Positions 25,582-36,272 of a DNA stretch of 64,000 bases are shown here, piece by piece. This stretch comes from Phycisphaera mikurensis NBRC 102666. GTDB taxonomy: Bacteria > Planctomycetota > Phycisphaerae > Phycisphaerales > SM1A02. The notes under the pieces were generated by a model. The model was given only the letters and a program-made list of their open reading frames with translations, was not told where the DNA came from and did no database searches. The first letter of the stretch is position 1, and every line of letters starts with the position of its first letter. The position numbers and the translations under genes are program-made. The stretch is taken from positions 62,001-126,000 of the forward strand of contig CAMDUB010000001.1 of the NCBI GenBank assembly GCA_945878575.1. Direction: 5' to 3'.

Positions 25582-27060
25582 TCAGAGGCTCAGGCCGCCA
25601 GACCGCAACGAGCGACGAACGGGTCGCTTGGTGGGCTTTGCCATCTTTGCGGCCTTTGCAGGTTTTGATGCTTTGACTGACCGTGCTGGCTTGGAGGATC
25701 GCGCAACCTTCGCGAGCTTCGCCATGTTGGACGTGTGTGCAGCCTTGGCAACTTTGACCGCTCGTGCCGCGCGCGCTACTTTGGCAGCGTTGGCCTTCGC
25801 CGCCTTGGAGAGAGTTACCTGGGCACGTTTCACGGACTTGGTGGCAACCTTGGTGACAGCCTTGGTGGCGCTTGCCCTTTTCGTGATCTTGGATGCGGCC
25901 TTCGCGGACTTCGCCGAGATCTTCGCTGACTTCTTCGCCGACTTCTTCGCCGACTTCTTCGCAGATTTGCTCGCAGATTTCGAAGACCCAGTCGGCTTCG
26001 TTGACTTCGCTGTCTCTCCGCGCGCTGCCTTCACTCCGCGCTTCGCCCGCTTCGTTGCCTTGCGCTTCTTGGGGACAGCAGCATCCGAGTCATTGCCGCC
26101 CACTGCCGCGCCATCGAACGAGCCGTGTGGCAAGCCCCAGCCGATCAGCAACTGCTCGGCGATGCGTCGATAGTCGTCAGCGCCCGGGCATTTCGGGGCG
26201 TAATCAAAGATGGTTAGGCCGAACGATGGTGCCTCGGCAAGTTTGATGTTGCGGCGCACCGGCGGGTCGAGCACCGTAGCGGTGGACCATGGCACATCCA
26301 TGCCGCGGAATTGTGCAAGTTGCGATTCGATCTCACCAATCACTGCGCGCGCGTGACTTGATGAACCGTCATGCATACACAACAAAATGCCAGTGACGCG
26401 AATGGTTGGATTGAGCCCCTGCGAAATCAAATGCACGGTCTGCAGGAGTTTCTCAAGTCCACGCAATGGCAAGTAGTGCGCCTGCATCGGCACGAACACT
26501 TCGTCCGCAACGGTAAGCGCGTTGACGCTCAACACGCCCAAACTTGGTGGGCAGTCAAGAAGGACGACATCGTAATTTCCGTAGACCGGCTCGAGCTTTG
26601 AGCGCAGTACGGTTTGCATGCCTTCTTGCTGCGCCAGTTCGCCTTCCACCAGCGCCAGTTCGGTGACGGCCGGAATGAAATCAAGTCCAGGACGCGCGGT
26701 TTGCACTGCGTCTTCGATGCGACATGTTGGGTCAAGAAGGAGATCGCGAATCGTGCGCTGTTCCGGGCCACTTTCAACGCCAAAGTGCAGGGAAAGATTC
26801 GATTGCGGATCAAGATCAACCAGCAGAACACGCTGCCCGTAGCGCGCAAACGCAGCGCCAAGATTCACGGTACTGGTGGTCTTGCCCACCCCGCCCTTCT
26901 GATTGAGAAGTGCAATGACGCGCGGCTTGCGCGCGGGCTCGCTCGTCTCAACAGCGCTGCTCACCTCTGGTGTTCGCTCAGTGACATCAACAACGTCACT
27001 CGCTTCCGTTGCGAGCGCTGGATGCAATACTGGCTGCGGTTCGTGCGGTTCTTCGTGCAT
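25582..27060 (-). CDS. ParA/Soj-family ATPase with long histone-H1-like C-terminal tail
   Basis: 492 aa. Residues about 45-300 are a ParA/MinD-type ATPase that pairs ATP binding with nonspecific DNA or membrane binding: deviant Walker A QKGGVGKTTST, LLVDLDPQSNLSLHFG, and Walker B VLLDCPPSLG. From about residue 325 to the end the sequence turns into roughly 165 residues of Lys, Ala, Ser and Thr with motifs such as KKSAKKSAK and KAAKMAKPTKR, resembling histone H1 or HU-type tails. No parB follows; the next gene is a VanZ-like protein. I chose Met 27060, because TATACT lies 9 nt upstream of it and downstream of the track start. Segregation, positioning or nucleoid function are possible. Confidence 0.9.
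   Translation of the reverse strand: MHEEPHEPQPVLHPALATEASDVVDVTERTPEVSSAVETSEPARKPRVIALLNQKGGVGKTTSTVNLGAAFARYGQRVLLVDLDPQSNLSLHFGVESGPEQRTIRDLLLDPTCRIEDAVQTARPGLDFIPAVTELALVEGELAQQEGMQTVLRSKLEPVYGNYDVVLLDCPPSLGVLSVNALTVADEVFVPMQAHYLPLRGLEKLLQTVHLISQGLNPTIRVTGILLCMHDGSSSHARAVIGEIESQLAQFRGMDVPWSTATVLDPPVRRNIKLAEAPSFGLTIFDYAPKCPGADDYRRIAEQLLIGWGLPHGSFDGAAVGGNDSDAAVPKKRKATKRAKRGVKAARGETAKSTKPTGSSKSASKSAKKSAKKSAKKSAKISAKSAKAASKITKRASATKAVTKVATKSVKRAQVTLSKAAKANAAKVARAARAVKVAKAAHTSNMAKLAKVARSSKPARSVKASKPAKAAKMAKPTKRPVRRSLRSGGLSL
25928..25963 (-). repeat. 12-bp tandem repeat in the ParA tail
   Basis: Three copies of GACTTCTTCGCC (plus strand; the last ends CA). On the coding strand they give the Ser-Ala-Lys-Lys units of the tail. 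Confidence 0.85.
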
Positions 27061-27069
27061 CGGAGCGCG

Positions 27070-27075
27070 AGTATA
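27070..27075 (-). promoter_or_regulatory. -10-like TATACT for parA
   Basis: TATACT (five of six) with a 9-nt spacer to ATG 27060. It lies inside the 8-codon extension of the track ORF, which argues against the longer start. Confidence 0.55.
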
Positions 27076-27099
27076 GATCGCCACCTGCTACTTGCTCTT

Positions 27100-28776
27100 T
27101 CAGCGGCCCAAGTTGCCCCAGAGTCCCAAATCAACCAAGATTGGTGGCGCACTCGGCAACCACGCCGGGCGTGACAGGCCCGCACATTGGCGCGGTTGTG
27201 TGGGACCAGGGACGCGTTCCACGGAGAGCAACAGCGGCCGCGCGCCCGGAGTTGGGGTACCGAGCCACTTCTCAGGAATCTCTACGCGCGCGCGCCACCG
27301 ATCGGTCCATGCCATGAAACCAACGGCAACCCCGTCGTCATCACCCAATTTCATCTCCAGTGCGCCATCGCCAGTAATCCGCAACACGTGTGATGGGTCA
27401 TTTGCGTCGCCAATACGCACGATGACCTCGTCACGCTCTGGCGCGGGTGCATCCTGCGGGCGGAACGCTTCGACAAACAACTCCCAGCGGCCAGCGCGGC
27501 AACGTAACGATGCTGAAGTCTGCCACGCGGGAGCGATCGGTTCGATGGATGATGATTGAATATCTGCCAGCGACAGCGGCGGCATGAACGCACCGAAGGC
27601 CAACGCTGGTGGCTTGACCGGATATTCGCGCCCGCCCACCATCAATTTCATGTGCGCTTCGCCATCAGTGGCTTCCAGCGACTCCGTGCGCATGCGATCG
27701 TTGCTGTAAGCGTCGGCGGTTGGCTGAAGTGGCGGACGATCAACCCAGGCGCGCGCGATGCGATGCGGCGGAACAACCAATGCCGAAGTACTGGATTCGC
27801 CCGCGGATCCATTCCAGGAAAGCTGCAGAATTCGTTCCCCGGACGTGGGGTTGGCAACAGCAAGCCTGATGCGATCGCCGCAATCCTCTTCAACCCACAT
27901 GGTGCATGTCCAGCGACCACGCGCCCAAGTGAGCGCGGCTTCCACTATTTCGGCGTTGTTGCGCTGGTGATCAACAAGTAAGGCGAGCAGCGTTCGCAGA
28001 TCCTCCGGGCGTACCGCCCACGCGGCAACCGATCGCGCGTAGTCCGGATCTTCCACTACACCCGCAAGCAGATCACTGAGTTCATCGTGAACACCTCGGC
28101 TGGTTGCGCGGACGCGTTCGAGCGCACCGAGCCACAGACTCTGCACATGACGCGCCCAAAGCTTTTCAGCCGCACGCCCGCGTGGTTCGCCGATACGCGC
28201 GCCTTGACGTTCGGCAATCAACGACCATCGCCAGAATTCAAATGGCGTGTTGGGGTCGGGGCGATCATCAGAAATAGTGGCTGGCACAAACAACACCGGG
28301 GCGTCGGCACGCACGCGCTTTGGGGCAGGCAGCCAATGCGCGGTCATACTCACTCCACCAATTTCAATGTCTCCGTCGCCCGATGCAGGAAGTTCCACCA
28401 TTGCAAAGATGCCGCCAAGCGTCTCTGGCTCGGGTGTTTCGGGAAGCTCAGAAACCAGCGCAACATCAACCTGCGCAGGCGCGCGCGTCCATGAACGCAA
28501 TCCATCATCCGGGCGCGGCGCGATGAGTACCAGCGTCGCTTGCGACTGCAGCGCGCCAATCTTTACCGGAATGCGCGCGGGCCACTCCGAAAGCGCGGTG
28601 CGTTCCAGGGCGATGGCTGCCACGCCGCCTGGAGTGCAGACGACGGAATCGAAACGCGGGCGGATGTCACGCGCGGTGGCGATGGGCGTGAGGAAGGCAA
28701 CAGCGCATGACATAAGAAGCGCGACCGCGTGCCAAGACGCGGTAGTGCGCCAATTCCCGGCGCGCGCGATCGTCAT
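27100..28776 (-). CDS. Large exported protein of unknown function
   Basis: 558 aa from Met 28776, which opens a signal peptide (hydrophobic HAVALLMSCAVAFLTPIATA). The mature part alternates beta-rich stretches (VKIGALQSQATLVLIAPRP, CTMWVEEDCGDRIRLAVANP) with an alpha-helical stretch of residues about 180-270 (ERQGARIGEPRGRAAEKLWARHVQSL). No catalytic motif was recognised. The end (EIPEKWLGTPTPGARPLLLS) resembles CBM9-type ligand-binding endings (compare the protein at 32271), but that is only an impression. It follows the 264-aa gene by 27 nt in the birA unit and is the last gene before parA. Confidence 0.7.
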   Translation of the reverse strand: MTIARAGNWRTTASWHAVALLMSCAVAFLTPIATARDIRPRFDSVVCTPGGVAAIALERTALSEWPARIPVKIGALQSQATLVLIAPRPDDGLRSWTRAPAQVDVALVSELPETPEPETLGGIFAMVELPASGDGDIEIGGVSMTAHWLPAPKRVRADAPVLFVPATISDDRPDPNTPFEFWRWSLIAERQGARIGEPRGRAAEKLWARHVQSLWLGALERVRATSRGVHDELSDLLAGVVEDPDYARSVAAWAVRPEDLRTLLALLVDHQRNNAEIVEAALTWARGRWTCTMWVEEDCGDRIRLAVANPTSGERILQLSWNGSAGESSTSALVVPPHRIARAWVDRPPLQPTADAYSNDRMRTESLEATDGEAHMKLMVGGREYPVKPPALAFGAFMPPLSLADIQSSSIEPIAPAWQTSASLRCRAGRWELFVEAFRPQDAPAPERDEVIVRIGDANDPSHVLRITGDGALEMKLGDDDGVAVGFMAWTDRWRARVEIPEKWLGTPTPGARPLLLSVERVPGPTQPRQCAGLSRPAWLPSAPPILVDLGLWGNLGR

Positions 28777-28803
28777 GCGAACAGTTCGGAAATGCACGCG
28801 GTG

Positions 28804-29598
28804 TTACTGCGCCTTCTTGGCACGGCGCATGAGTTCATCGATGCGGTCGCTGAAGCCAGGTTGCGAGGCACGCGGCACAGGAACGGCCGATCGGTCCACC
28901 GCATCGGGCGATGGCGGACCCATTGGTTCAGGGGAGCGCGCGGGGTACGAAATATCTTCATCCGGTGCGCGCACCGTTTTTGCAGTCGCGGGCGCATCAA
29001 ATCGACCATCAATGCGCGCTGATTGCGCGGCTGCGGCGCGTCCATCAAGCGGCGTTCCATCAATCCGCTGCACACCGTTCATGCTGGTCATGGCGGTGGA
29101 TGGTCGCTTGGAGTAATCGCCGTGATCGTCATGAACAAAGTTGATGTCACGCACTCCGGTGCTGGGGATCACGCGGAAATCAGGGCGACCGATGTAGAAG
29201 ATCGTGGCGGCGGGCACGACTGCTTTCAGTGCACCCTTCTTCTGCGGGTCGCGGATGTATGCCGACTGGCTGAACACCGCGTAGAGCGCGCCGTTGGTGC
29301 GCATCATCAGATCGTCGCGGCCGGGCACTGCGTAGAGACGTTCGAATCCGTGCGGCGAAAGATCAACCTGCATGACGCGCGACGATGTGGAAAGCGAATT
29401 GCGATCGCCGACCTTCTGATCAATCAATGTGGGATTGTCGGATGCGGAGATGCGGCGCACATCTTGCGCGTTGCTGGCGGGGGCAAGAAACAATGCCAGG
29501 CCAGATGCGCAGGCGAGCGTGACTGCACGCGAAGTGAGCGTTGTGTTCGACGTCACCGCGTTGCCGCGGTCACAGGGGATGGAATCAACGCGTGACAT
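28804..29598 (-). CDS. Exported protein of unknown function
   Basis: 264 aa from Met 29598. A signal peptide ends at about LAPASNAQ. The central part (TSSRVMQVDLSPHGFERLYAVPGRDDLMMRTNGALYAVFSQSAYIRDPQ, AATIFYIGRPD) resembles a compact beta-rich domain. The C-terminal half is disordered and Pro/Ala rich, ending in a basic amphipathic tail (IDELMRRAKKAQ). It starts inside the 3' end of birA (14-nt overlap). No family assigned. Confidence 0.7.
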   Translation of the reverse strand: MSRVDSIPCDRGNAVTSNTTLTSRAVTLACASGLALFLAPASNAQDVRRISASDNPTLIDQKVGDRNSLSTSSRVMQVDLSPHGFERLYAVPGRDDLMMRTNGALYAVFSQSAYIRDPQKKGALKAVVPAATIFYIGRPDFRVIPSTGVRDINFVHDDHGDYSKRPSTAMTSMNGVQRIDGTPLDGRAAAAQSARIDGRFDAPATAKTVRAPDEDISYPARSPEPMGPPSPDAVDRSAVPVPRASQPGFSDRIDELMRRAKKAQ

Positions 29599-30400
29599 CA
29601 ACACCACCATATCGGCTGCCGGCATGCGCCGGAACGACCGAAGTGGTGGCGGAGGGCAGAAAAAGCACTCCGGACGCAGTTTCCACCTGAATTCCAAGGC
29701 GCGGATCGACCGAGCGAACCATGCCGGTGACGCCTCCAGCGGGGGTATTGAAGGCACAGGAATGGCCGGTGAGGCGGTCGAGCGTGCAGTACGTCCGATA
29801 GATGCTCTCGATGGGCTCTTGGAACGCCGTGTCCACGCTTCGGATCAGCGCATCAAGCATGGCAAGGCGATCGGTGTGAACGCCGAGCCGCGCGAGGCTG
29901 GTGGCGTGCGCGTCAATATCTGCATGAAAGGAATCCTGGCCAACATTGATGCCAATTCCAACGAGCGCGAGGCCCGCGGTGCGTTCCACCAGAATGCCGG
30001 CGATCTTGCGGCCGTCCACCACGATGTCGTTGGGCCACTTGATGCCACACGCGTCGCCGGGCAGAAAGCTGCGGACTGCACGCGCGGTTGCGACGGCGCT
30101 GCGCATGGCAAGCGATTCCGGCGCATCATCGGGGAGCGCAAAGGTGACAGCAACACCGGCGGCGTGCGTGTCTTCCCAGGCGCGACCGAGTCGACCGCGA
30201 CCGGCGGATTGTCGCCAGGCGGTGACGAGCGTGCCAACGGGAATTCCGGCGGCACGGGCATAGTCTTGCGTGCTAGCGGTTTCGCGCAGGACGATCACGG
30301 TGCGGAGAAGCGTGCATGCGCTTGCCACGGTTGCCTCAAGGGCATCGGGCCACGATTCAATGGGGACATGCGGGCGTTCTGGGGCAGGCACGGAGCTCAT
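29585..30400 (-). CDS. birA: Biotin--[acetyl-CoA-carboxylase] ligase
   Basis: 271-aa ligase that activates biotin and attaches it to the biotin carboxyl carrier protein. Core motifs are ETASTQDYAR, the biotinyl-AMP loop SAGRGRLGRAW (GRGRxGR), KWPNDIVVDGRKIAGILVE and GIGINV. There is no N-terminal helix-turn-helix, so it is the single-function class without repressor activity. It is divergent from the HIT gene with only 17 bp between start codons; two exported unknown proteins follow downstream. Confidence 0.95.
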   Translation of the reverse strand: MSSVPAPERPHVPIESWPDALEATVASACTLLRTVIVLRETASTQDYARAAGIPVGTLVTAWRQSAGRGRLGRAWEDTHAAGVAVTFALPDDAPESLAMRSAVATARAVRSFLPGDACGIKWPNDIVVDGRKIAGILVERTAGLALVGIGINVGQDSFHADIDAHATSLARLGVHTDRLAMLDALIRSVDTAFQEPIESIYRTYCTLDRLTGHSCAFNTPAGGVTGMVRSVDPRLGIQVETASGVLFLPSATTSVVPAHAGSRYGGVDVTR

Positions 30401-30402
30401 GG

Positions 30403-30408
30403 TATAGA
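30403..30408 (+). promoter_or_regulatory. -10-like TATAGA for the HIT gene
   Basis: TATAGA ends 9 nt before ATG 30418. It lies in the 17-bp gap between birA and the HIT gene, so both promoters must use coding DNA for their upstream parts. Confidence 0.45.
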
Positions 30409-30417
30409 ACTGCTCCT

Positions 30418-30828
30418 ATGCCAAGCATCTTCACGCGCATCATCAATGGTGAAATTCCCTGCCACCGCGTCTATGAGGACGATCATGTGATCGCGTTTCT
30501 GGACATCGGCCCGGTGTCACGCGGCCACGTGTTGGTGGTGCCAAAGGAGGAGCGCGTGCGGCTCGATCAATTGAGTGACGCGAGTGCTGCGGCGCTCGGA
30601 CGCGCACTCCGCATCGTGGCGGCGGCGGTGGTGAAGGCAACCGGGTGCGTTGATTACAACGTGCTGCAGAACAATGGAGCCGCGGCGCATCAAGCGGTGA
30701 TGCATGTGCACTTTCACATCATTCCGAAGTATGCGGATGGAAGCGGGCTCGGTGTGAAGTGGAATGCGGGCACTGCGCCAGCGGATGCGGCGGAGTTGGC
30801 GGGGGCGATCAGAACATCTTTGTCGTGA
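30418..30828 (+). CDS. HIT family nucleotide hydrolase/transferase
   Basis: 136 aa. The HIT motif is HVHFHIIPK (HxHxHxx), where the middle His acts as nucleophile on a nucleotide alpha-phosphate, and the upstream signature is FLDIGPVSRGHVLVVPK. Bacterial members often remove AMP from adenylated small molecules or proteins; the exact substrate is not predictable. The track ORF adds 34 residues that overlap birA. It begins 17 bp from birA and ends convergent with the GDH-like gene. Confidence 0.94.
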   Translation: MPSIFTRIINGEIPCHRVYEDDHVIAFLDIGPVSRGHVLVVPKEERVRLDQLSDASAAALGRALRIVAAAVVKATGCVDYNVLQNNGAAAHQAVMHVHFHIIPKYADGSGLGVKWNAGTAPADAAELAGAIRTSLS

Positions 30829-30848
30829 TAGCGGTGACCGACGACTAT

Positions 30849-32204
30849 TTACGGCCAGATGCCGCGCAGGTCGTAAACGCGGGCGATCTGTTCGAGTGCT
30901 GCGCAGCTGGCTGCGGTGCGCAAGTCACATTCGTAGCGGTGCCGCGCCAGCTTCACGCGGCGTGAAGCGGCGATCATCGTTTCAGCCAACGTTTCGCGCA
31001 CCTGCGTTGCAGTCCATGAGATGGCAGAGCGATTCTGTAGCCACTCAAAGTAACTCACCGCTACACCGCCGCCGTTGCAAAGGATGCCCGGCAATACTTC
31101 AATGCCGCGCTGTAGGAAGATGCTGTCCGCGTCAGGCGTCACCGGCGCGCTGCCCATTTCGGCAACTGCGCGTGCGCCCACAATCTCTGCAACTTCGCTG
31201 GTGACCATCTGTTCGAGCGCAGCAGGGACGAGCACATCACATGGCAGCTTCCAGAAGTCAGCCGCGGAAACACACTCACCACCGTGGAAGCCGTCGAGCG
31301 AATCATGCACGTCAAGGTGGTCGATCAGGTCGTCCGGATCAAAGCCGCGGAGGTTCACCACCGCTCCACTGCGATCCAGTACGCCAACCAGACGTGCGCC
31401 TGAGCGACACAAGGCCAGCGCTGTCGAGCGACCCACATTGCCGAATCCAGCAATCGTGAAAGTCAGGGAACTTGGGTCAATACCCATATCGGGGAGCATT
31501 TCGCGCAATACTTCCACCAGGCCAAGCCCGCCGGCACTGGAGCGGCCAATGATGCCGCCCGCTTCCACTGGCTTACCAGTGGCAACGCGGTGCGCGTCGG
31601 CACGCGAATGCGTGGCACCGGTTTGCGCATAGGTATCTGCAAACCACGCCATCACCTGCGGATCAGTGCCTACGCCAGGTCCAACAACATCATGGTCTGG
31701 GCCAATCTGCTCAGAGATCGCCCACGCAAAGCGCCGGGTCACGCGTTCGAGTTCGTCACGCGTTAACTCGCGGTTACTGCACTCAACACCGCCGTACGCA
31801 CCGCCAAACGGTAGGCGCAACAGGCTGCACTTCAGCGTCATCAGAATGGCGAGCGCACGCATCGAATCAGCATCCACTCCGGGGTGGAAGCGCAAGCCGC
31901 CCTTGAATGGACCGAGCGCGGAATTGTGCTGCACGCGCCAGCCACGAAACAGCCGGTGTTGGCCGTCGTCCATCAGTACCGGAAAGTTCACTTGCACTTC
32001 GGAGCGCGGCTGCGAAAGGATCAGCTGATGATGATGCTTCAGCCCAATAATCTCAGCAGCGGCGAGCAACTGCTCTAGCGTCTGATGAAAGATGTTTGAC
32101 GGATCACGGTCGATCCCGAGATCTTCAAAGACCACGCGCTGGTTCTGCACCGTGGCAGGAGTGCGGTCCGTGGCTCGGCGTTTCTGATTGCGCTTCTCAG
32201 GCAT
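30849..32204 (-). CDS. Glu/Leu/Phe/Val dehydrogenase homologue lacking catalytic residues
   Basis: 451 aa from Met 32204, normal length for the family. The fold looks complete: RGWRVQHNSALGPFKGGLRFHPG, the Rossmann nucleotide loop IAGFGNVG and GILCNGGGVAVSYFEWLQN. Aligned without gaps to the clostridial enzyme, substrate lysines K89 and K113 are kept (K101, K125). The catalytic lysine K125 is Tyr-137 (GGAYGG, codon TAC) and the catalytic aspartate D165 is Gly-177 (DVVGPGVGT instead of the usual DVPAPDVGT). It is therefore a probable pseudoenzyme or one with changed chemistry. The N-terminus is lysine/arginine-rich (EKRNQKRRATDR). It has no obvious near-start -10. Confidence 0.9.
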   Translation of the reverse strand: MPEKRNQKRRATDRTPATVQNQRVVFEDLGIDRDPSNIFHQTLEQLLAAAEIIGLKHHHQLILSQPRSEVQVNFPVLMDDGQHRLFRGWRVQHNSALGPFKGGLRFHPGVDADSMRALAILMTLKCSLLRLPFGGAYGGVECSNRELTRDELERVTRRFAWAISEQIGPDHDVVGPGVGTDPQVMAWFADTYAQTGATHSRADAHRVATGKPVEAGGIIGRSSAGGLGLVEVLREMLPDMGIDPSSLTFTIAGFGNVGRSTALALCRSGARLVGVLDRSGAVVNLRGFDPDDLIDHLDVHDSLDGFHGGECVSAADFWKLPCDVLVPAALEQMVTSEVAEIVGARAVAEMGSAPVTPDADSIFLQRGIEVLPGILCNGGGVAVSYFEWLQNRSAISWTATQVRETLAETMIAASRRVKLARHRYECDLRTAASCAALEQIARVYDLRGIWP

Positions 32205-32270
32205 GGCGAACTCGATTTCTCTGATGGTTGAAGCATGACGCGCACACGGCGCGCGCATTCATGCAAACAC

Positions 32271-33208
32271 TTAGCGAACGAATGTCACGCGACCCCAGAA
32301 CTGCGGAAGGTGCATATCAACGGCCCACTGCGGACTCCACACCCAATTGTCTTCCGGAAGCCCGGCGCGCTTGGCATACGGCTCGGCGCCGCCTGGCGCG
32401 GAACGCGCCGCTGCGCTGGGCGTGGCAAGACGCACACCAGCAGCGTCAAGCGCTTCGTGATTGTGGCGCCACTGCACGCGCGAGAAATTGATGCGCCACG
32501 TGTCGCCGGGTGCGGGCGCAGCACCATGGCGCGCGCGTTCGCCGAAGTCGCGCTGGCCCGCAGGCAATGCATCGATGCGCGCATCGCGCGGCGGCACGAA
32601 CGCCGACCACGGGATGGCGAGCTCCACGGTCCACGTGCGGTCCACGTCACGCGAATCGTCCGCGGTGCCCTGGACAAAGCAGCCCTTCGCCATGCCCGCC
32701 GCGTCCCATTCGTGGATCGCCGGCGCACCCTCGCGGTAGCTGCGGTGCAGGAACAGGTCGAACACCGTGCCCTGCGCGTTGATCTCGATCTCGTAGTACT
32801 CGCGCCCGTCGCCGTTGGGGTCGATGAACGCCTCGAAGTCGTTGTCGTGGAAGACGATCTCGTCGTGCTTCTTCAAGGTCGACCAGACGTGCGGCTCCGT
32901 GAGCTCCGCGCCGATGTAGAGGAACTTCTCGTCCCACAGCATCTTGGCGCGCGTGCGGTACGCGGGCACCGGCTTGCGCGCGCCCTCGATGTCGGCGAAG
33001 TCCTCGGTCCACGGCGCCGCGGCCCACGCGCCGGATTCGAGCAGGCCGGTCATGGTGGGATGCGCCATGGCGTACGGCGCGCGGTACGAGAGCGGCTCGG
33101 CCAGCGGCTTCGCCATCTCCGGCGGCTGCCACACCGCGCAGGACGCGCCAGCGATCAGCGCGATTGACGCGGTGACCGCAAGTGCGAGGTGCGCGGTGCG
33201 GGGCCGGT

Positions 33209-33212
<4 letters not shown>
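32271..33212 (-). CDS. Exported carbohydrate-binding family 9-like protein
   Basis: 313 aa with an N-terminal signal ([16 protein letters not shown]), possibly a lipoprotein though the lipobox is not classical. The body matches the CBM9-like / DOMON-like domain: [52 protein letters not shown] and [12 protein letters not shown], ending [10 protein letters not shown]. Such domains bind reducing-end sugars. It overlaps ppdK by 4 nt (ATGA), an odd partner for a cytoplasmic enzyme. Its 5' half (32480-33200) is markedly more GC-rich than neighbouring genes. Confidence 0.85.
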
Positions 33213-36124
<2,912 letters not shown>

Positions 36125-36272
36125 AGGTGTATTACTGCGATCGGATCGAGGCTTGCCATCAACGCGACGGGGTGAGCCACGAAATGTGGGTTTTCCGCGT
36201 GTAAATGCGGGTCGCCCATACTAGCGCATCCCCCTACGATCCGGCAGCGGCGGAATACCTGCCCAACCCATT
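36125..36272. other. Divergent ppdK/pabB intergenic region
   Basis: 148 nt. On the minus strand TAGTAT (about 36219-36224) lies about 95 nt from the ppdK ATG and could give it a long leader. On the plus strand CATACT (36218-36223) and TACGAT (36235-36240, 32 nt before the pabB ATG) are candidate -10 elements. No strong hairpin or palindrome was found. Confidence 0.35.
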
